64,000 nucleotides of DNA from Thiomicrorhabdus sp. ZW0627 (GCF_029767005.1 NZ_JARUQR010000001.1:1049028-1113027); one strand, 5' to 3'; positions 45,477 to 55,174 are shown, counted from the stretch's first letter. Notes: a model not told the origin generated them from the sequence alone. Translations and numbers: made by a program.

Positions 45477-46003
45477 TTTCTAACCTTTCCCGAAATCTGT
45501 TTAGAAGGGTTATGGGTGTGTCCGTTCAATATTTCTTTGAGTTGGTGGCGTGCCCGGAACAACCGTGTATTAACGGTTGCCAGCTTGAGATCGAGCTGCT
45601 CGGATATCTCTTCGCCACTGAATCCCCACAAAATCTGTAGTATCAACGGTTCTTTATATTCAACGGGCAATTCCATGATCGCCTGATGAAGCTGGTGCTG
45701 CTCCAAACTCAGGGAAGGTTCGTTGCTACCGTCATCGGAAGCCAGACTCTCTTCGATCTCCACCAATTGCGGCTGAAACTTCTCGTACATGCGTGCATTC
45801 TCGTGACGCAGGATTGTAATCAGCCAGGCTTTCGCCGCTTTTTCGTCGTGGAGTTTATCCAGAGACTTCCAAGCACGGGAAAAGGTTTCTTGCACCAAAT
45901 CCTCCGCTACCGTCGGCTGCTTGCACAACCAGTAGGCGTAGCGATACAAGTCGTTGCTGTATGCACTGACCAACTGCTCGAAAAATCGGTGTTTGTTGTC
46001 CAT
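45473..46003 (-). CDS. ECF-type sigma factor
   Basis: A 176-residue sigma-70-family factor with region 2 (LYRYAYWLCKQPTVAEDLVQ then ETFSRAWKSLD) and region 4 (LPVEYKEPLILQILWGFSGE then EISEQLDLKLATVNTRLFRARHQL). Regions 1 and 3 are missing, as in extracytoplasmic-function factors. Its regulon is not evident here; neighbours include a haem-type transporter operon behind it. Confidence 0.9.
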   Translation of the reverse strand: MDNKHRFFEQLVSAYSNDLYRYAYWLCKQPTVAEDLVQETFSRAWKSLDKLHDEKAAKAWLITILRHENARMYEKFQPQLVEIEESLASDDGSNEPSLSLEQHQLHQAIMELPVEYKEPLILQILWGFSGEEISEQLDLKLATVNTRLFRARHQLKEILNGHTHNPSKQISGKVRK

Positions 46004-46113
46004 ATCGGCGCCGGTGTCTTCCTATTAAAAAATAATCACTACCTTAGTAACCTTATAGACCGAAAAACAGAGAAAATCTTTCCTAGATAGCTGTATTTTC
46101 TGAAAAAAAGAAT

Positions 46114-46950
46114 CTACTCTTGCCTCAGGTCGGGAAACAGCATCGGCACGTCGCTCTTCGAAGGCTGCCAGACATTGATTTTCACCCCCAGAACGGCTTC
46201 GATATTATCCGCCGTCATCACCTCTGAAGCGTCGCCCTGTGCGAATACCCGTCCCGCTTTCAACAACAGACATCGATCCGACCACTGTAATATCTGGTTC
46301 AGATCATGCAGAATCATCACCACGCCCAACCCTTGCCGACTCCACTGACGGAAAAACCGCCCTAGACGAACCTGATGTTTCAAATCCAATCCATCCGACC
46401 ATTCGTCCAAAAACAGCCACTTTCCCGAGAAGGCATCGCCGGATTCCGGGTTTTTCGGCCAGATCTGCGCCAGCACTCGTGCCAGTTGAGCACGTTTTTT
46501 CTCACCGCCCGAAAGCGTCAGGTAATCGCGTTTAGCTAAATGGAGAATATCGCAGACTTCAAGAACTTCCTGCATCTGCGTCTCGCACTCCTCAGGCGAG
46601 ATACCTTGTGCGTCAAAGCCAAGCATGACCAACTGCTCCACCAGAAACGAAAACGCCAAATCCTGACTCTGAGGCAATACCGATCTTTGCAACGCCAACT
46701 CACGGTAAGTCCATTGCTCTAAGTCACGCTCCTTGAACAGAACCTGCCCGCGGTTCGGGGTCCATTCTTTGGTCAGGCATCGGAGCAAGCTCGTTTTACC
46801 TGCACCGTTGCATCCCAGAATCGCATGCACCCGGCCACTCTCGAAACGACCCGACATCCCCATTAGCAAAGTATTGCCATCGGTCTCGTAATGCAAACCC
46901 TCAAAAACAATGTCGTGCTTGGAATCAAAAGCAGAGTTGGTTGGATTCAT
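46114..46950 (-). CDS. hmuV: haem/iron-chelate ABC transporter ATPase
   Basis: A 278-residue ABC ATPase of the HmuV/FecE group: Walker A GCNGAGKTSLLRCL, LPQSQDLAFSFLVEQLVMLG (Q-loop region typical of HmuV), signature LSGGEKKRAQLARVL and Walker B WLFLDEWSDGLD. The usual DEPT is DEWS, an uncommon change at the position after the catalytic Glu. It overlaps the permease gene by 4 bases. The gene symbol is tentative, since the substrate could be haem, cobalamin or a siderophore. Confidence 0.8.
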   Translation of the reverse strand: MNPTNSAFDSKHDIVFEGLHYETDGNTLLMGMSGRFESGRVHAILGCNGAGKTSLLRCLTKEWTPNRGQVLFKERDLEQWTYRELALQRSVLPQSQDLAFSFLVEQLVMLGFDAQGISPEECETQMQEVLEVCDILHLAKRDYLTLSGGEKKRAQLARVLAQIWPKNPESGDAFSGKWLFLDEWSDGLDLKHQVRLGRFFRQWSRQGLGVVMILHDLNQILQWSDRCLLLKAGRVFAQGDASEVMTADNIEAVLGVKINVWQPSKSDVPMLFPDLRQE

Positions 46951-47936
46951 AACCGCACCCCGCGCCGCTTCAACAGCATCATCAAAAAGAACGGCCCCCC
47001 CAAAAGCGCCATCAGCAAACCAATCGGCAACTCCGCCGGCTGCATCGCCAATCTGGCCAACCAGTCAGCCAGTACCAACAGCACGGCACCACCCAAAGCA
47101 CTCAACGGAATTAAATACCGGTGGTCGGGACCGACCCAAAGGCGAACCATGTGCGGCACCATCAGACCGACAAAACCGATCACACCTACCAAAGAGACCG
47201 AAACACCGACCAGAAGGGCACTCAATCCCATGATCTGAAATTTAAGAGATTGCAGTGCATACCCCATGTGCAGACAACTCTGCTCGCCCAGAAGCAACGC
47301 ATTCAAAGCACGGCTCAAACTCATCAGACGAACCAAAACAATCAACCCCACAAACGTCATCAGACCGACGCTCTGCCACGAGATACTGGAAAAGGACCCC
47401 ATCATCCAGAACATCACCGAACGCAACTGCACATCACTGGAAACCGTAATCAGCAAGCCGGTCAGAGCCCCGGCGATTGCATTCAGGGCCACGCCGGCCA
47501 GCAACATCAAAGCCACGTCGGTATGGCCGTTTCGCGTGGCGATTGAATAGAGAAGAAGCGTCGCCGCCGCGGCTGCCGCAAACGCAGACAAACTCATCTG
47601 CCAGCTCTGAACCTCACCCCATAGGGCAGCACCAAGCACAATCACCAGCACCGCACCCAAAGCCGCGCTGCTGGAAACGCCGATCAGACCCGGTTCGGCC
47701 AATGGATTACGGAACAGCGCCTGCAGACTCACACCTGCCACGGCCAAACCAGCCCCGACCAAAGCAGCCATCAGGATACGGGGCAGACGAATCTCCCAAA
47801 CCACCAGGCTTTGTTGTTCGGACAGGCCTGTCCAGATTTCCCACCAGCTCAATTCGATACTGCCGGACTGCAAACTTAATCCCATGACCAGCAGCAAGGC
47901 CGCCGAAAGCATCCACACGGAAAACGGAATCCTCAT
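46947..47936 (-). CDS. hmuU: haem/iron-chelate ABC transporter permease
   Basis: A 329-residue FecCD/BtuC-type permease with about ten helices: ELSWWEIWTGL, RLPRILMAALVGAGLAVAGVSLQALFRNPLAEPGLIGVSS-type core (seen from RLPRILMAALVGAG on), and IGFVGLMVPHMVRLWVGPDH near the C-terminus. No substrate-binding protein or TonB-dependent receptor lies in the window, so part of the system must be elsewhere. The start overlaps the end of the YihY gene by 4 bases, suggesting one transcript. Confidence 0.83.
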   Translation of the reverse strand: MRIPFSVWMLSAALLLVMGLSLQSGSIELSWWEIWTGLSEQQSLVVWEIRLPRILMAALVGAGLAVAGVSLQALFRNPLAEPGLIGVSSSAALGAVLVIVLGAALWGEVQSWQMSLSAFAAAAAATLLLYSIATRNGHTDVALMLLAGVALNAIAGALTGLLITVSSDVQLRSVMFWMMGSFSSISWQSVGLMTFVGLIVLVRLMSLSRALNALLLGEQSCLHMGYALQSLKFQIMGLSALLVGVSVSLVGVIGFVGLMVPHMVRLWVGPDHRYLIPLSALGGAVLLVLADWLARLAMQPAELPIGLLMALLGGPFFLMMLLKRRGVRL

Positions 47937-48907
47937 CCGGCCTGCTCCGCCGACTTCAACTCGCGTTTTTCCGGAACATCCGAAGACTCATCTTCTTCCT
48001 TGGCTTTCACAATCTCATCCCGGACTGTTTTTCGTTCATCAACTTGAAGTTCGTCTTCGTCACCGGAAACATAACGGCCGTTCAACACTGCAACCACCAC
48101 ACCGTTCCAGATGACGATGAACCACATGATATACAGCCATAACAGGAACAGAGGCACGGCCGCGAATGCGCCGTAAATCACGTTATAGGATGGGAACCAC
48201 TGCACATACAAGCCGAACCCGCTCTTCAACACTTCCAACTGCAAAGTCGCGAACAGGCCGCCGATCATCGCTGCCTTGCCACTAACCTGATGACGCGGCA
48301 CGAATTTATACAACGCCGAGAATCCCAAGAACGAAAACAAGAACGGCAACAGGCTGATACCGAAAGTCAGTTTCTCCAAAAACGGATAGGCGTCGCTTAA
48401 CAACGGCAGTGCCAACAGGTAAGAACTGGTCAGGAGACTAAGTCCCAAAAGAATCGGTCCGAGCAGACTCACGCCCAAATAGTGCAACAAGCTCACCCAC
48501 CAGCGTCTCCGGCGTCCTTCCGGCCACAGTCCGTTCAGTTTATCGTCTACCTTCCACAACAACATGATGGTGGTGACCAACATCACGATAATCCCTGGCC
48601 CTTTCAGATTGACCGCCTGCTGCGAGAAAGTCATTAGGTAGGACTCGATCACCGGCTGGGATGACGGAATCAAATTATGCACAACCTGATCCATCACAAG
48701 AGATTCGAAATCGGCGAAATAGGAAGAGACCGAAAACAAACTCAGCATCACAGCCAACATCGGCACGATTCCCAGTAGCGAGGTATAGGCGAGGATACCC
48801 ACCGCATCGGAACCCTTGCGCTGTAGAAAATAGATGATGACCCGTTTCCAGAACATCCAGTGCCAAACTGCGGTTTCCATGTTTTTCCGATTTTTCGCCA
48901 TAGCCAT
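47933..48907 (-). CDS. YihY/BrkB-family inner-membrane protein
   Basis: A 324-residue protein with six hydrophobic segments. ILAYTSLLGIVPMLAVMLSL, LLWKVDDKLNGLWPEGRRRR and FPSYNVIYGAFAAVPLFLLW are YihY (formerly RNase BN-like, now known not to be a nuclease) hallmarks. The C-terminal tail is highly charged (DEDELQVDERKTVRDEIVKA). It is the first gene of the apparent YihY-hmuU-hmuV unit. Confidence 0.88.
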   Translation of the reverse strand: MAMAKNRKNMETAVWHWMFWKRVIIYFLQRKGSDAVGILAYTSLLGIVPMLAVMLSLFSVSSYFADFESLVMDQVVHNLIPSSQPVIESYLMTFSQQAVNLKGPGIIVMLVTTIMLLWKVDDKLNGLWPEGRRRRWWVSLLHYLGVSLLGPILLGLSLLTSSYLLALPLLSDAYPFLEKLTFGISLLPFLFSFLGFSALYKFVPRHQVSGKAAMIGGLFATLQLEVLKSGFGLYVQWFPSYNVIYGAFAAVPLFLLWLYIMWFIVIWNGVVVAVLNGRYVSGDEDELQVDERKTVRDEIVKAKEEDESSDVPEKRELKSAEQAG

Positions 48908-49061
48908 AATGATTCAGAGGTGATTGATAAATTGTCTAAACCGCCGAGTTTCCGAGTGAAGCCGCAAGACTTCATTCTCGGGACGGACGGCGGCGTCCGA
49001 ATATGAAATAATCCTTATGATACCCCATCACCGGCTTTACTTTACAGAAGGAGTCACGATA

Positions 49062-49091
49062 ATGTGTGCATTTCCCGAACAACAAATCTGA
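49062..49091 (+). CDS. possible 9-residue leader peptide before 5-oxoprolinase
   Basis: The strong ribosome site AAGGAG (49048-49053) is spaced 8 bases from an ATG at 49062 that encodes only MCAFPEQQI before a stop. The oxoprolinase ATG follows 7 bases later without a good site of its own. It may be a leader coupling translation, or the true oxoprolinase start may be the GTG at 49066. Confidence 0.35.
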   Translation: MCAFPEQQI

Positions 49092-49098
49092 CACGGCG

Positions 49099-52000
49099 AT
49101 GACTCAAGCACAATGGCAATTCTGGATCGACCGCGGCGGCACTTTCACCGACATCGTCGCCCTGGACCCTCAAGGTAAACTGCACACTCATAAACTGCTG
49201 TCGGAAAACCCCGAACAGTATCGGGATGCGGCGATTGCGGGCATCCGACTATTCCTTGACGCCCCCGAGCCTGTCTCGATTCCGGTCGAACGCATCGCCT
49301 GCGTCAAGATGGGCACCACCGTCGCCACCAACGCCCTGTTGGAACGCAAAGGCGAACCGGTCGCCCTAATCACCAACCGAGGATTCGCCGACGCTTTGGA
49401 GATCGGCTACCAGAACCGGCCGGACATCTTCGCCCTGAAGGTCGATGCCCCGAAGCCGCTGTACGAGACGTCGATGGAAATCGACGGCCGCCTTGACGCC
49501 AATGGCAAAGAGATTGAACCGCTCGATCTCGAACAGGTGAAAGGTCAACTACAGACATTAAAGCAGAAAGGGTTCGATGCCGTCGCCATCGTCCTGTTGC
49601 ACGCCTACCTCAATCCTGAACATGAACAGACCGTCTCCAAACTCGCTGAAGAAACCGGTTTCGGACAGATTTCGACCTCCCATCAAAGTAGCGCCCTGAT
49701 CAAATACATCGCCCGCGGGCGCACCGCCGTGGTCGACGCTTATCTGAGCCCTATCCTGCGACGCTACGTTCAACAAGTGGCCGACGAACTACCGGGCGTC
49801 GATTTGCAGTTCATGCAATCCCATGGTGGACTCACCGCCGCATCGAACTTCCAAGGCAAAGACGCGATTCTGTCCGGACCGGCTGGAGGAATCGTCGGTG
49901 CCGTGACCACGGCGCAACAGGCCGGACACGACAAGATCATCGGTTTCGATATGGGCGGCACCTCCACAGACGTCTCCCACTACGCAGGCGTCTATGAACG
50001 CAGTTTCGAAACCGAAGTCGCCGGCGTTCAGATGCGCGTTCCGATGCTCGATATCCACACGGTCGCCGCTGGCGGCGGTTCCATCGTCAAGGCTCTGCAA
50101 GGCGAACTTCAGGTCGGTCCTGAATCCGCCGGAGCCAATCCCGGCCCTGCTGCTTACCGACGCGGCGGCCCTTTGACCGTCACCGACTGCAACGTACTAC
50201 TCGGCCGTATCCAACCACAGCATTTCCCTGCGGTCTTCGGACCCGATGCCGATCAGCCTTTGGATTTGGATGCGGTTAGACAAACGTTTTCCAAACTCGC
50301 TGAAGAACTCGAGCTCACCCCCGAAACCGTGGCAGAAGGCGCATTGAAAATCGCGGTCGAGCATATGGCCAGCGCCATTGAAAAAATCTCCACCCAACGC
50401 GGTTACGATGTCAAAGACTATACGCTGGTGAGCTTCGGCGGTGCCGGAGGACAGCACGCCTGCGCGGTGGCCGACAAACTGGGAATGAGCAAGGTTCTGC
50501 TCCACCCGTACTCGGGCGTACTCTCGGCCTACGGCATGGGCTTGGCGAAAAAGAGTCATATCGAAACCCGTTCCTACGGATTGGAATTGCAAAAGCTCGA
50601 CGAAATCGATTCACAGATTCTCGAACAAACCGAACAGGCCTGTTCAAAACTGCGCGAACAGAACGAAACGCCTGCGGAAACCAAAATCACGCTGCATCTT
50701 CACTACCGTGGCAGCGATACGTTGCTCGATCTGAATTTCGACTCTGCACTATCGCCAAACGACTACGAAGCGCAATTTGCCAAACAGCACCGCAGACAAT
50801 TCGGATTCGTCCAGACCGACGTTCCGGTCGTCATCAACAGCATCAGCATCGAAGCCGCTTCGCAGGCACACTCACCCGAGAACTGCCCCATCGAAAGCGA
50901 CCAACCGGCACAGCCGATTGAAACCGTTCGCCTCTACGCTGGCGGACAATGGCATTCGGCCCCGGTTTACCAACGTCCTGCAATAAGTTTGGAACAGAAG
51001 ATTCACGGCCCCGCCCTGATTCTGGAAGACACCGGTACCCTGGTGATCGAACCCGACTGGTGCGCCCAACTGCAAAGTGACGGACAACTGTTGTTGCAAC
51101 AAACAACGGCCGCAGTCAAAGAACATTCTTCCGATACGACTGATTCAAAACAGCCCGATCCGATCCAACTGGCATTATTCAACAACCGCTTCATGGCCAT
51201 CGCCGAACAGATGGGCGCCACCTTGGCGAAAACCGCGCACTCGGTCAACATCAAAGAACGTCTGGATTTTTCCTGCGCCCTGTTCGACGCCCAAGGCCAA
51301 CTGATCGCCAATGCCCCGCACGTGCCGGTGCATCTTGGTTCGATGGGCGAATCGGTCAAAGCCGTCATCCACAAGGTCGGTGATTCACTTCGCGACGGTG
51401 ATGCCTATGCCCTCAACAACCCTTACGCAGGCGGAACTCACCTGCCGGACATCACCTTGATCTCACCGGTATTCGTCGACGGAGAACTTCAGTTTTTCGT
51501 GGCCTCGCGCGGCCACCACGCCGATGTCGGCGGACTCACGCCCGGTTCGATGCCGGCCGCCAGCCAACACATCGAGCAGGAAGGCGTACTTTTGGATTGT
51601 GTGCCGTTGGTTAAACAGGGTGTTTTCCAGACCGACTTGATCAGCCGACTGTTCACCGAAGCCAAATATCCGGTGCGTAATCTCAACCAGAACCTCAACG
51701 ACCTGCACGCCCAAATTGCCGCTAACCAACGAGGGATTCAGGGACTTGTCGAACTATGTGGAAACGTCGGCGTCGAAACAGTAACCGACTATATGACGCA
51801 TGTTTTGAACCATGCAGAACAAGCCGTCATCAAACTGCTGCCTGAACTCAAGTCCGGCGAATTTTGTTATCCGACAGACCAAGGTTCCAAAGTCTGTGTG
51901 AACATCCAAAAAGCCCCGGCCGGCCAAAAATTGATTATCGACTTCAGCGGCAGCAGTGACCAACAGAACAACAACTTCAATGCACCGCACGCCATCACCC

Positions 52001-52701
52001 GTGCCGCAACCCTGTATGTACTGCGCACCCTGATCGACCAGCCGATTCCGTTGAACGACGGTTTCCTGCGTCCGGTTGAACTGATCGTTCCAAAAGGTTC
52101 GATGCTCAACCCGAGCTATCCGGCCGCGGTGGTGGCCGGAAATGTCGAGACCTCACAGGTGGTCACGGATACTTTATACGGCGCCCTGCAGATTCAAGCG
52201 GCTTCTCAGGGAACCATGAACAACCTGACCTTCGGCGACGATACCTGGCAATATTATGAAACCCTGTGCGGCGGCACGGGCGCAGGCCCCGGATACGAAG
52301 GTCACGATGCCATCCATAGCCACATGACCAACTCACGACTGACCGATCCGGAAATTCTAGAACTGCGTTACCCGGTGCGTCTGCGACGGTTTGCGATTCG
52401 TCTCGGCAGTGGCGGGCAAGGTAAATACCGTGGTGGAAACGGTTGCGAACGACATTTCGAATTCCTCAAACCGATGACGGTGTCCATGCTCAGTAACCAC
52501 CGCTTGATTCCGCCTTACGGAATGGATGGCGGCCTTCCCGGACAAGTTGGAAAGCACTACGTCATCAAAGCTGATTCGGACAGGACTGTTGAGAATGCAG
52601 AACCGAAAGAAGGATTGAATAGCACCCTGACTGTGGAGTTGGATGCCGGAGAAATCTTCGCTATCCACACGCCGGGCGGCGGCGGTTACGGCGAGAATTA
52701 A
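49099..52701 (+). CDS. 5-oxoprolinase / hydantoinase A-B fusion
   Basis: A 1200-residue ATP-dependent amidohydrolase. The HyuA half (about 1-690) starts [20 protein letters not shown], with [33 protein letters not shown] and [19 protein letters not shown]. The HyuB half (about 700-1195) has [37 protein letters not shown] and the C-terminal [12 protein letters not shown]. The fusion and length match OplAH, which opens 5-oxoproline to glutamate. The end overlaps the convergent hvfC gene by 4 bases. The ATG at 49099 is the first homologous residue; GTG 49066 is the alternative start. Confidence 0.92.
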   Translation: MTQAQWQFWIDRGGTFTDIVALDPQGKLHTHKLLSENPEQYRDAAIAGIRLFLDAPEPVSIPVERIACVKMGTTVATNALLERKGEPVALITNRGFADALEIGYQNRPDIFALKVDAPKPLYETSMEIDGRLDANGKEIEPLDLEQVKGQLQTLKQKGFDAVAIVLLHAYLNPEHEQTVSKLAEETGFGQISTSHQSSALIKYIARGRTAVVDAYLSPILRRYVQQVADELPGVDLQFMQSHGGLTAASNFQGKDAILSGPAGGIVGAVTTAQQAGHDKIIGFDMGGTSTDVSHYAGVYERSFETEVAGVQMRVPMLDIHTVAAGGGSIVKALQGELQVGPESAGANPGPAAYRRGGPLTVTDCNVLLGRIQPQHFPAVFGPDADQPLDLDAVRQTFSKLAEELELTPETVAEGALKIAVEHMASAIEKISTQRGYDVKDYTLVSFGGAGGQHACAVADKLGMSKVLLHPYSGVLSAYGMGLAKKSHIETRSYGLELQKLDEIDSQILEQTEQACSKLREQNETPAETKITLHLHYRGSDTLLDLNFDSALSPNDYEAQFAKQHRRQFGFVQTDVPVVINSISIEAASQAHSPENCPIESDQPAQPIETVRLYAGGQWHSAPVYQRPAISLEQKIHGPALILEDTGTLVIEPDWCAQLQSDGQLLLQQTTAAVKEHSSDTTDSKQPDPIQLALFNNRFMAIAEQMGATLAKTAHSVNIKERLDFSCALFDAQGQLIANAPHVPVHLGSMGESVKAVIHKVGDSLRDGDAYALNNPYAGGTHLPDITLISPVFVDGELQFFVASRGHHADVGGLTPGSMPAASQHIEQEGVLLDCVPLVKQGVFQTDLISRLFTEAKYPVRNLNQNLNDLHAQIAANQRGIQGLVELCGNVGVETVTDYMTHVLNHAEQAVIKLLPELKSGEFCYPTDQGSKVCVNIQKAPAGQKLIIDFSGSSDQQNNNFNAPHAITRAATLYVLRTLIDQPIPLNDGFLRPVELIVPKGSMLNPSYPAAVVAGNVETSQVVTDTLYGALQIQAASQGTMNNLTFGDDTWQYYETLCGGTGAGPGYEGHDAIHSHMTNSRLTDPEILELRYPVRLRRFAIRLGSGGQGKYRGGNGCERHFEFLKPMTVSMLSNHRLIPPYGMDGGLPGQVGKHYVIKADSDRTVENAEPKEGLNSTLTVELDAGEIFAIHTPGGGGYGEN

Positions 52702-53471
52702 ACATTTCTTGGATGGATGATATTCAGATCGATCAACTGCTGTAAGGTCTGAACCGCAAACTGTTCAAGGGCCGCTTCATCGAGTTCAAGTTCTGCCGTC
52801 AACGGCATCAATGCGGCACGTGCACTGTCCGCCTCATTCAAAGCCGTCAGCCACTGATAAAGCAAAGGAGCAATCTCCATGAATTCGACCCGATCGTCGG
52901 CATTACGGAAAACCAGTAATGTCGTGACCTGTTCCGGTGCCGTTTCCGGCTGGTAATCAACCGAAATCTGCTGAACCGGCCAATCGTAGACCAAAGGCCA
53001 GGCCACAGGAGAAAGCTGATAGGCCTGCTGAAGATCCGCTTTCAATCCCGTTGGATTAGAGTCCGCCTCTTCAGGTGAAATTCCGAGCGCCAACTCCACC
53101 CATTCGTAATGCGCCAACTCCAACAAGAAAGTTGGATCTTGTTGCTGGGGTTCGTAACTGTCATTTAAAAACGCTAAAAACTCTTCTCCCAGTCGGTGGA
53201 AAAGCGGCGTGCGCGCCCGGTGTTTGATCATGTATTCGCGCATCAATTGCTGCCATCGGTCCTCACCGAGTACAGCCGAAGTCACCGGAAAGAGCGAATT
53301 AAAAAAGCCTTCGACGTTGTTGAAAAAAAGAGATTCATACACTTCCAGACGCCGTGGTTCAATCTGTTGTTCGCCTTTGGGTGCATACGGTTTTTCAGGA
53401 TTGCGGATATGCTCTGCGAATTGCTGTTGCAACTTCTGGAAATGGGGTTGAGCGATTGAATCATTCGCCAT
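52698..53471 (-). CDS. hvfC: DUF2063 partner protein of the MNIO (HvfC-like)
   Basis: A 257-residue protein of the DUF2063 family: [20 protein letters not shown], then [18 protein letters not shown] and [16 protein letters not shown]. In the Haemophilus HvfABC pathway such a protein recruits the precursor peptide to the iron oxidase. It overlaps hvfB by 11 bases, as expected for an obligate partner. Confidence 0.88.
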   Translation of the reverse strand: MANDSIAQPHFQKLQQQFAEHIRNPEKPYAPKGEQQIEPRRLEVYESLFFNNVEGFFNSLFPVTSAVLGEDRWQQLMREYMIKHRARTPLFHRLGEEFLAFLNDSYEPQQQDPTFLLELAHYEWVELALGISPEEADSNPTGLKADLQQAYQLSPVAWPLVYDWPVQQISVDYQPETAPEQVTTLLVFRNADDRVEFMEIAPLLYQWLTALNEADSARAALMPLTAELELDEAALEQFAVQTLQQLIDLNIIHPRNV

Positions 53472-54303
53472 ATCGTGCTCTCCACTGGTTTTGATAATCG
53501 CGAATCTGTTCGACCTCCTGCATCAATTCGGCCATCGGAGGAATGTTGAAATCACGTTCCAACAAGGTCGGAATCAATCCGTGTTGTTCATAGGTCTGTT
53601 CCAGCAACTGCCACACCTGCTCTTTTACCGGCTGACCGTGGGTATCGATCTTAAGATCATCCGCTTCGTCGAAATGCCCCGCCATATGCAAGTACACAAT
53701 GCGCTCAGTCGGCATCGACTTCATGTATTCTTCGGCCGAATAGCCATGATTGATGGCATTCACGTAAGTGTTGTTAACGTCGAACAAAAGGTCGCAGTCT
53801 GCTTCGTCCAATACGGCTCGAATAAACTCCTGTTCGGTCATTTCATGCGAAGGCATGGCGTAAAAGGAGACGTTCTCGATTCCGATGCGACGTTCAAGAA
53901 TATCCTGCACACGCTTGATGCGTTCCGCCACATATTTGACCGCCTCTTCGGTGAACGGAATCGGCATCAAATCGTACAGGTGACCGCTGTCACCGCAATA
54001 GCTCAAATGTTCGGTATAGGCACGGATGTCATGCTGGTCGAAAAAGCCTTTCAACTCGCGCACATAATCTTCATCCAATGGATGCGGTCCACCCAAATCC
54101 AAAGACAATCCGTGACACAGGAAAGGCCAACGTTCGGTCAAAACCCTAAGCTGCCGCCCCTGGCGTCCGCCAAAATGCAACCAATTTTCAGGGGCGATTT
54201 CCATGAAGTCGATCGCCAGATCGGGCGTCTCAACCACTTCATCAAAGAAGCTGCGTCTCAACCCCAAACCAACGCCTTGTACCGGATATTGTCTAATTTG
54301 CAT
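53461..54303 (-). CDS. hvfB: multinuclear non-haem iron oxidase, DUF692 (HvfB-like)
   Basis: A 280-residue TIM-barrel enzyme of the DUF692/MNIO family. Iron ligands are visible in CHGLSLDLGG, RAYTEHLSYCG, LFDVNNTYVNAINHG, VYLHMAGH, KIDTHGQPVK and LLERDFNIPP. Known members oxidise cysteines of peptide substrates, in HvfA turning EGxCG cysteines into a copper-binding oxazolone/thioamide-type group. Two matching precursor genes lie directly upstream. A terminator (54359) stands between them and this gene, so expression should be lower than that of the peptides. Confidence 0.92.
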   Translation of the reverse strand: MQIRQYPVQGVGLGLRRSFFDEVVETPDLAIDFMEIAPENWLHFGGRQGRQLRVLTERWPFLCHGLSLDLGGPHPLDEDYVRELKGFFDQHDIRAYTEHLSYCGDSGHLYDLMPIPFTEEAVKYVAERIKRVQDILERRIGIENVSFYAMPSHEMTEQEFIRAVLDEADCDLLFDVNNTYVNAINHGYSAEEYMKSMPTERIVYLHMAGHFDEADDLKIDTHGQPVKEQVWQLLEQTYEQHGLIPTLLERDFNIPPMAELMQEVEQIRDYQNQWRARYGE

Positions 54304-54358
54304 AATCTTCTCGATTTTAAAACTGAGCAGGCCTGTTCATTTACCCTAACAATATAAA

Positions 54359-54390
54359 TGAAAAAGCCACCTCATAAAACGGTGGCTTTT
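54359..54390 (-). terminator. terminator/attenuator between hvfA1 and hvfB
   Basis: AAAAGCCACC / GGTGGCTTTT, a 10-bp stem with a 9-base loop, followed on the reverse strand by T5. Confidence 0.8.
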
Positions 54391-54469
54391 AATTTTATAG
54401 TTTCTAACCTGCCTCGACGAATAAGCCATTTGCCACTCGTACCGAACTATCCAATCGCATGTTTCCTAT

Positions 54470-54709
54470 TTATTCAATCGGATCAGGCTCCGGAGCCGGT
54501 TTACTTCCGCACGTTCCTTCAGTAGGTTTAGGTTTCGGAGCCGGCTTATTTCCGCAAGTCCCTTCAGGCGATGCCTCAGCCACTTGAGAATATCCATTTT
54601 TCATTTCAGTGAAACCAAAAGGATTCTCCGCCGCTGAAGCCATCCCACTTGCTGATACCAGAGAGGCACCGGCAAGCTTCAAAAAATCTCTACGTGTTTG
54701 TTTATTCAT
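54470..54709 (-). CDS. RiPP precursor with Tat signal and two EGTCG motifs (HvfA-like)
   Basis: A 79-residue peptide. The leader MNKQTRRDFLKLAGASL is a textbook Tat signal (Arg6-Arg7), ending near SAA. Then comes NPFGFTEMKNGYSQVAE, which resembles the NPF...GY segment of HvfA. The core is two near-repeats, EGTCGNKPAPKPKPT and EGTCGSKPAPEPDPIE, with Cys52 and Cys67 as its only cysteines. EGxCG cysteines are the known modification sites of HvfB-type enzymes. A good GGAGAGAGGTC ribosome site precedes the ATG. The product is probably an exported copper-binding peptide; that is inferred from the family. Confidence 0.85.
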   Translation of the reverse strand: MNKQTRRDFLKLAGASLVSASGMASAAENPFGFTEMKNGYSQVAEASPEGTCGNKPAPKPKPTEGTCGSKPAPEPDPIE

Positions 54710-54742
54710 GACCTCTCTCCAATGTTATCTATACAAATAATT

Positions 54743-54767
54743 TCCCCTTCCAACTTAAGAAGACCTT
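54743..54767 (-). promoter_or_regulatory. shared upstream motif, copy 1 (hvfA1)
   Basis: The reverse strand contains AAGGTCTTCTTAAGTTGG followed by AAGGGG, nearly the same as the motif before the other precursor gene. It lies 34-58 bases upstream of the start. Confidence 0.45.
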
Positions 54768-54809
54768 AAATCCAAAGGTTTATTTCATCTTTCCATTTAT
54801 GGATAAGAG

Positions 54810-54841
54810 TTAAAAGCCACCGTGATTGATGGCTTTTAAAG
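54810..54841 (-). terminator. terminator/attenuator between hvfA2 and hvfA1
   Basis: TTAAAAGCCA / TGGCTTTTAA stem with a 10-base loop; the same AAAAGCCA core as the hairpin at 54359. The T run is short (4). Confidence 0.6.
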
Positions 54842-54883
54842 TCTTACAGAACCGTTCTCCGCACGTTCCTTATTGTGATTGAT

Positions 54884-55105
54884 TTATCTTTTGACGCCAC
54901 ATCCACCTTCCACGGGTCTTGGCGCAGGAATTTCACCGCAACGACCTTCAACTGGTTTTGGACAAGGAATATCCGTTATATTTTGATAACTTGACTGCAC
55001 ATTCACCAACCCAAAGGGGTTTCCCGCTGCGGACGCCGCTCCTGCGACGGTCGCGATTGAGATGCATATGAACGTCATAAAGCCCCTGCGTGTATTCTTC
55101 ATCAT
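54884..55105 (-). CDS. second RiPP precursor with EGRCG and EGGCG motifs (HvfA-like)
   Basis: Starting at the ATG at 55105 (GGAG 7 bases upstream) the peptide has 73 residues: MMKNTRRGFMTFICISIAT, with Arg6-Arg7 as in the sister peptide, then AAGNPFGLVNVQSSYQNI and the core IPCPKPVEGRCGEIPAPRPV followed by EGGCGVKR. Cys48, Cys56 and Cys69 are outside the signal. NPF falls at residues 29-31 in both precursors, so they are tandem paralogues with diverged cores. The frame is open to 55162, but those residues are not signal-like. Confidence 0.8.
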   Translation of the reverse strand: MMKNTRRGFMTFICISIATVAGAASAAGNPFGLVNVQSSYQNITDIPCPKPVEGRCGEIPAPRPVEGGCGVKR

Positions 55106-55151
55106 GTTCATACTCCGGTTGTTCCAAACAAAAAACGCCTGTTTGAAATCA

Positions 55152-55174
55152 CCCCCTTCCAATTAAGAGACCTC
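55152..55174 (-). promoter_or_regulatory. shared upstream motif, copy 2 (hvfA2)
   Basis: Reverse strand AGGTCTCTTAATTGGAAGGG, matching the copy at 54743 apart from two one-base gaps. It may be a promoter element recognised by one regulator or ECF factor, or duplicated 5' leader sequence. Confidence 0.45.
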
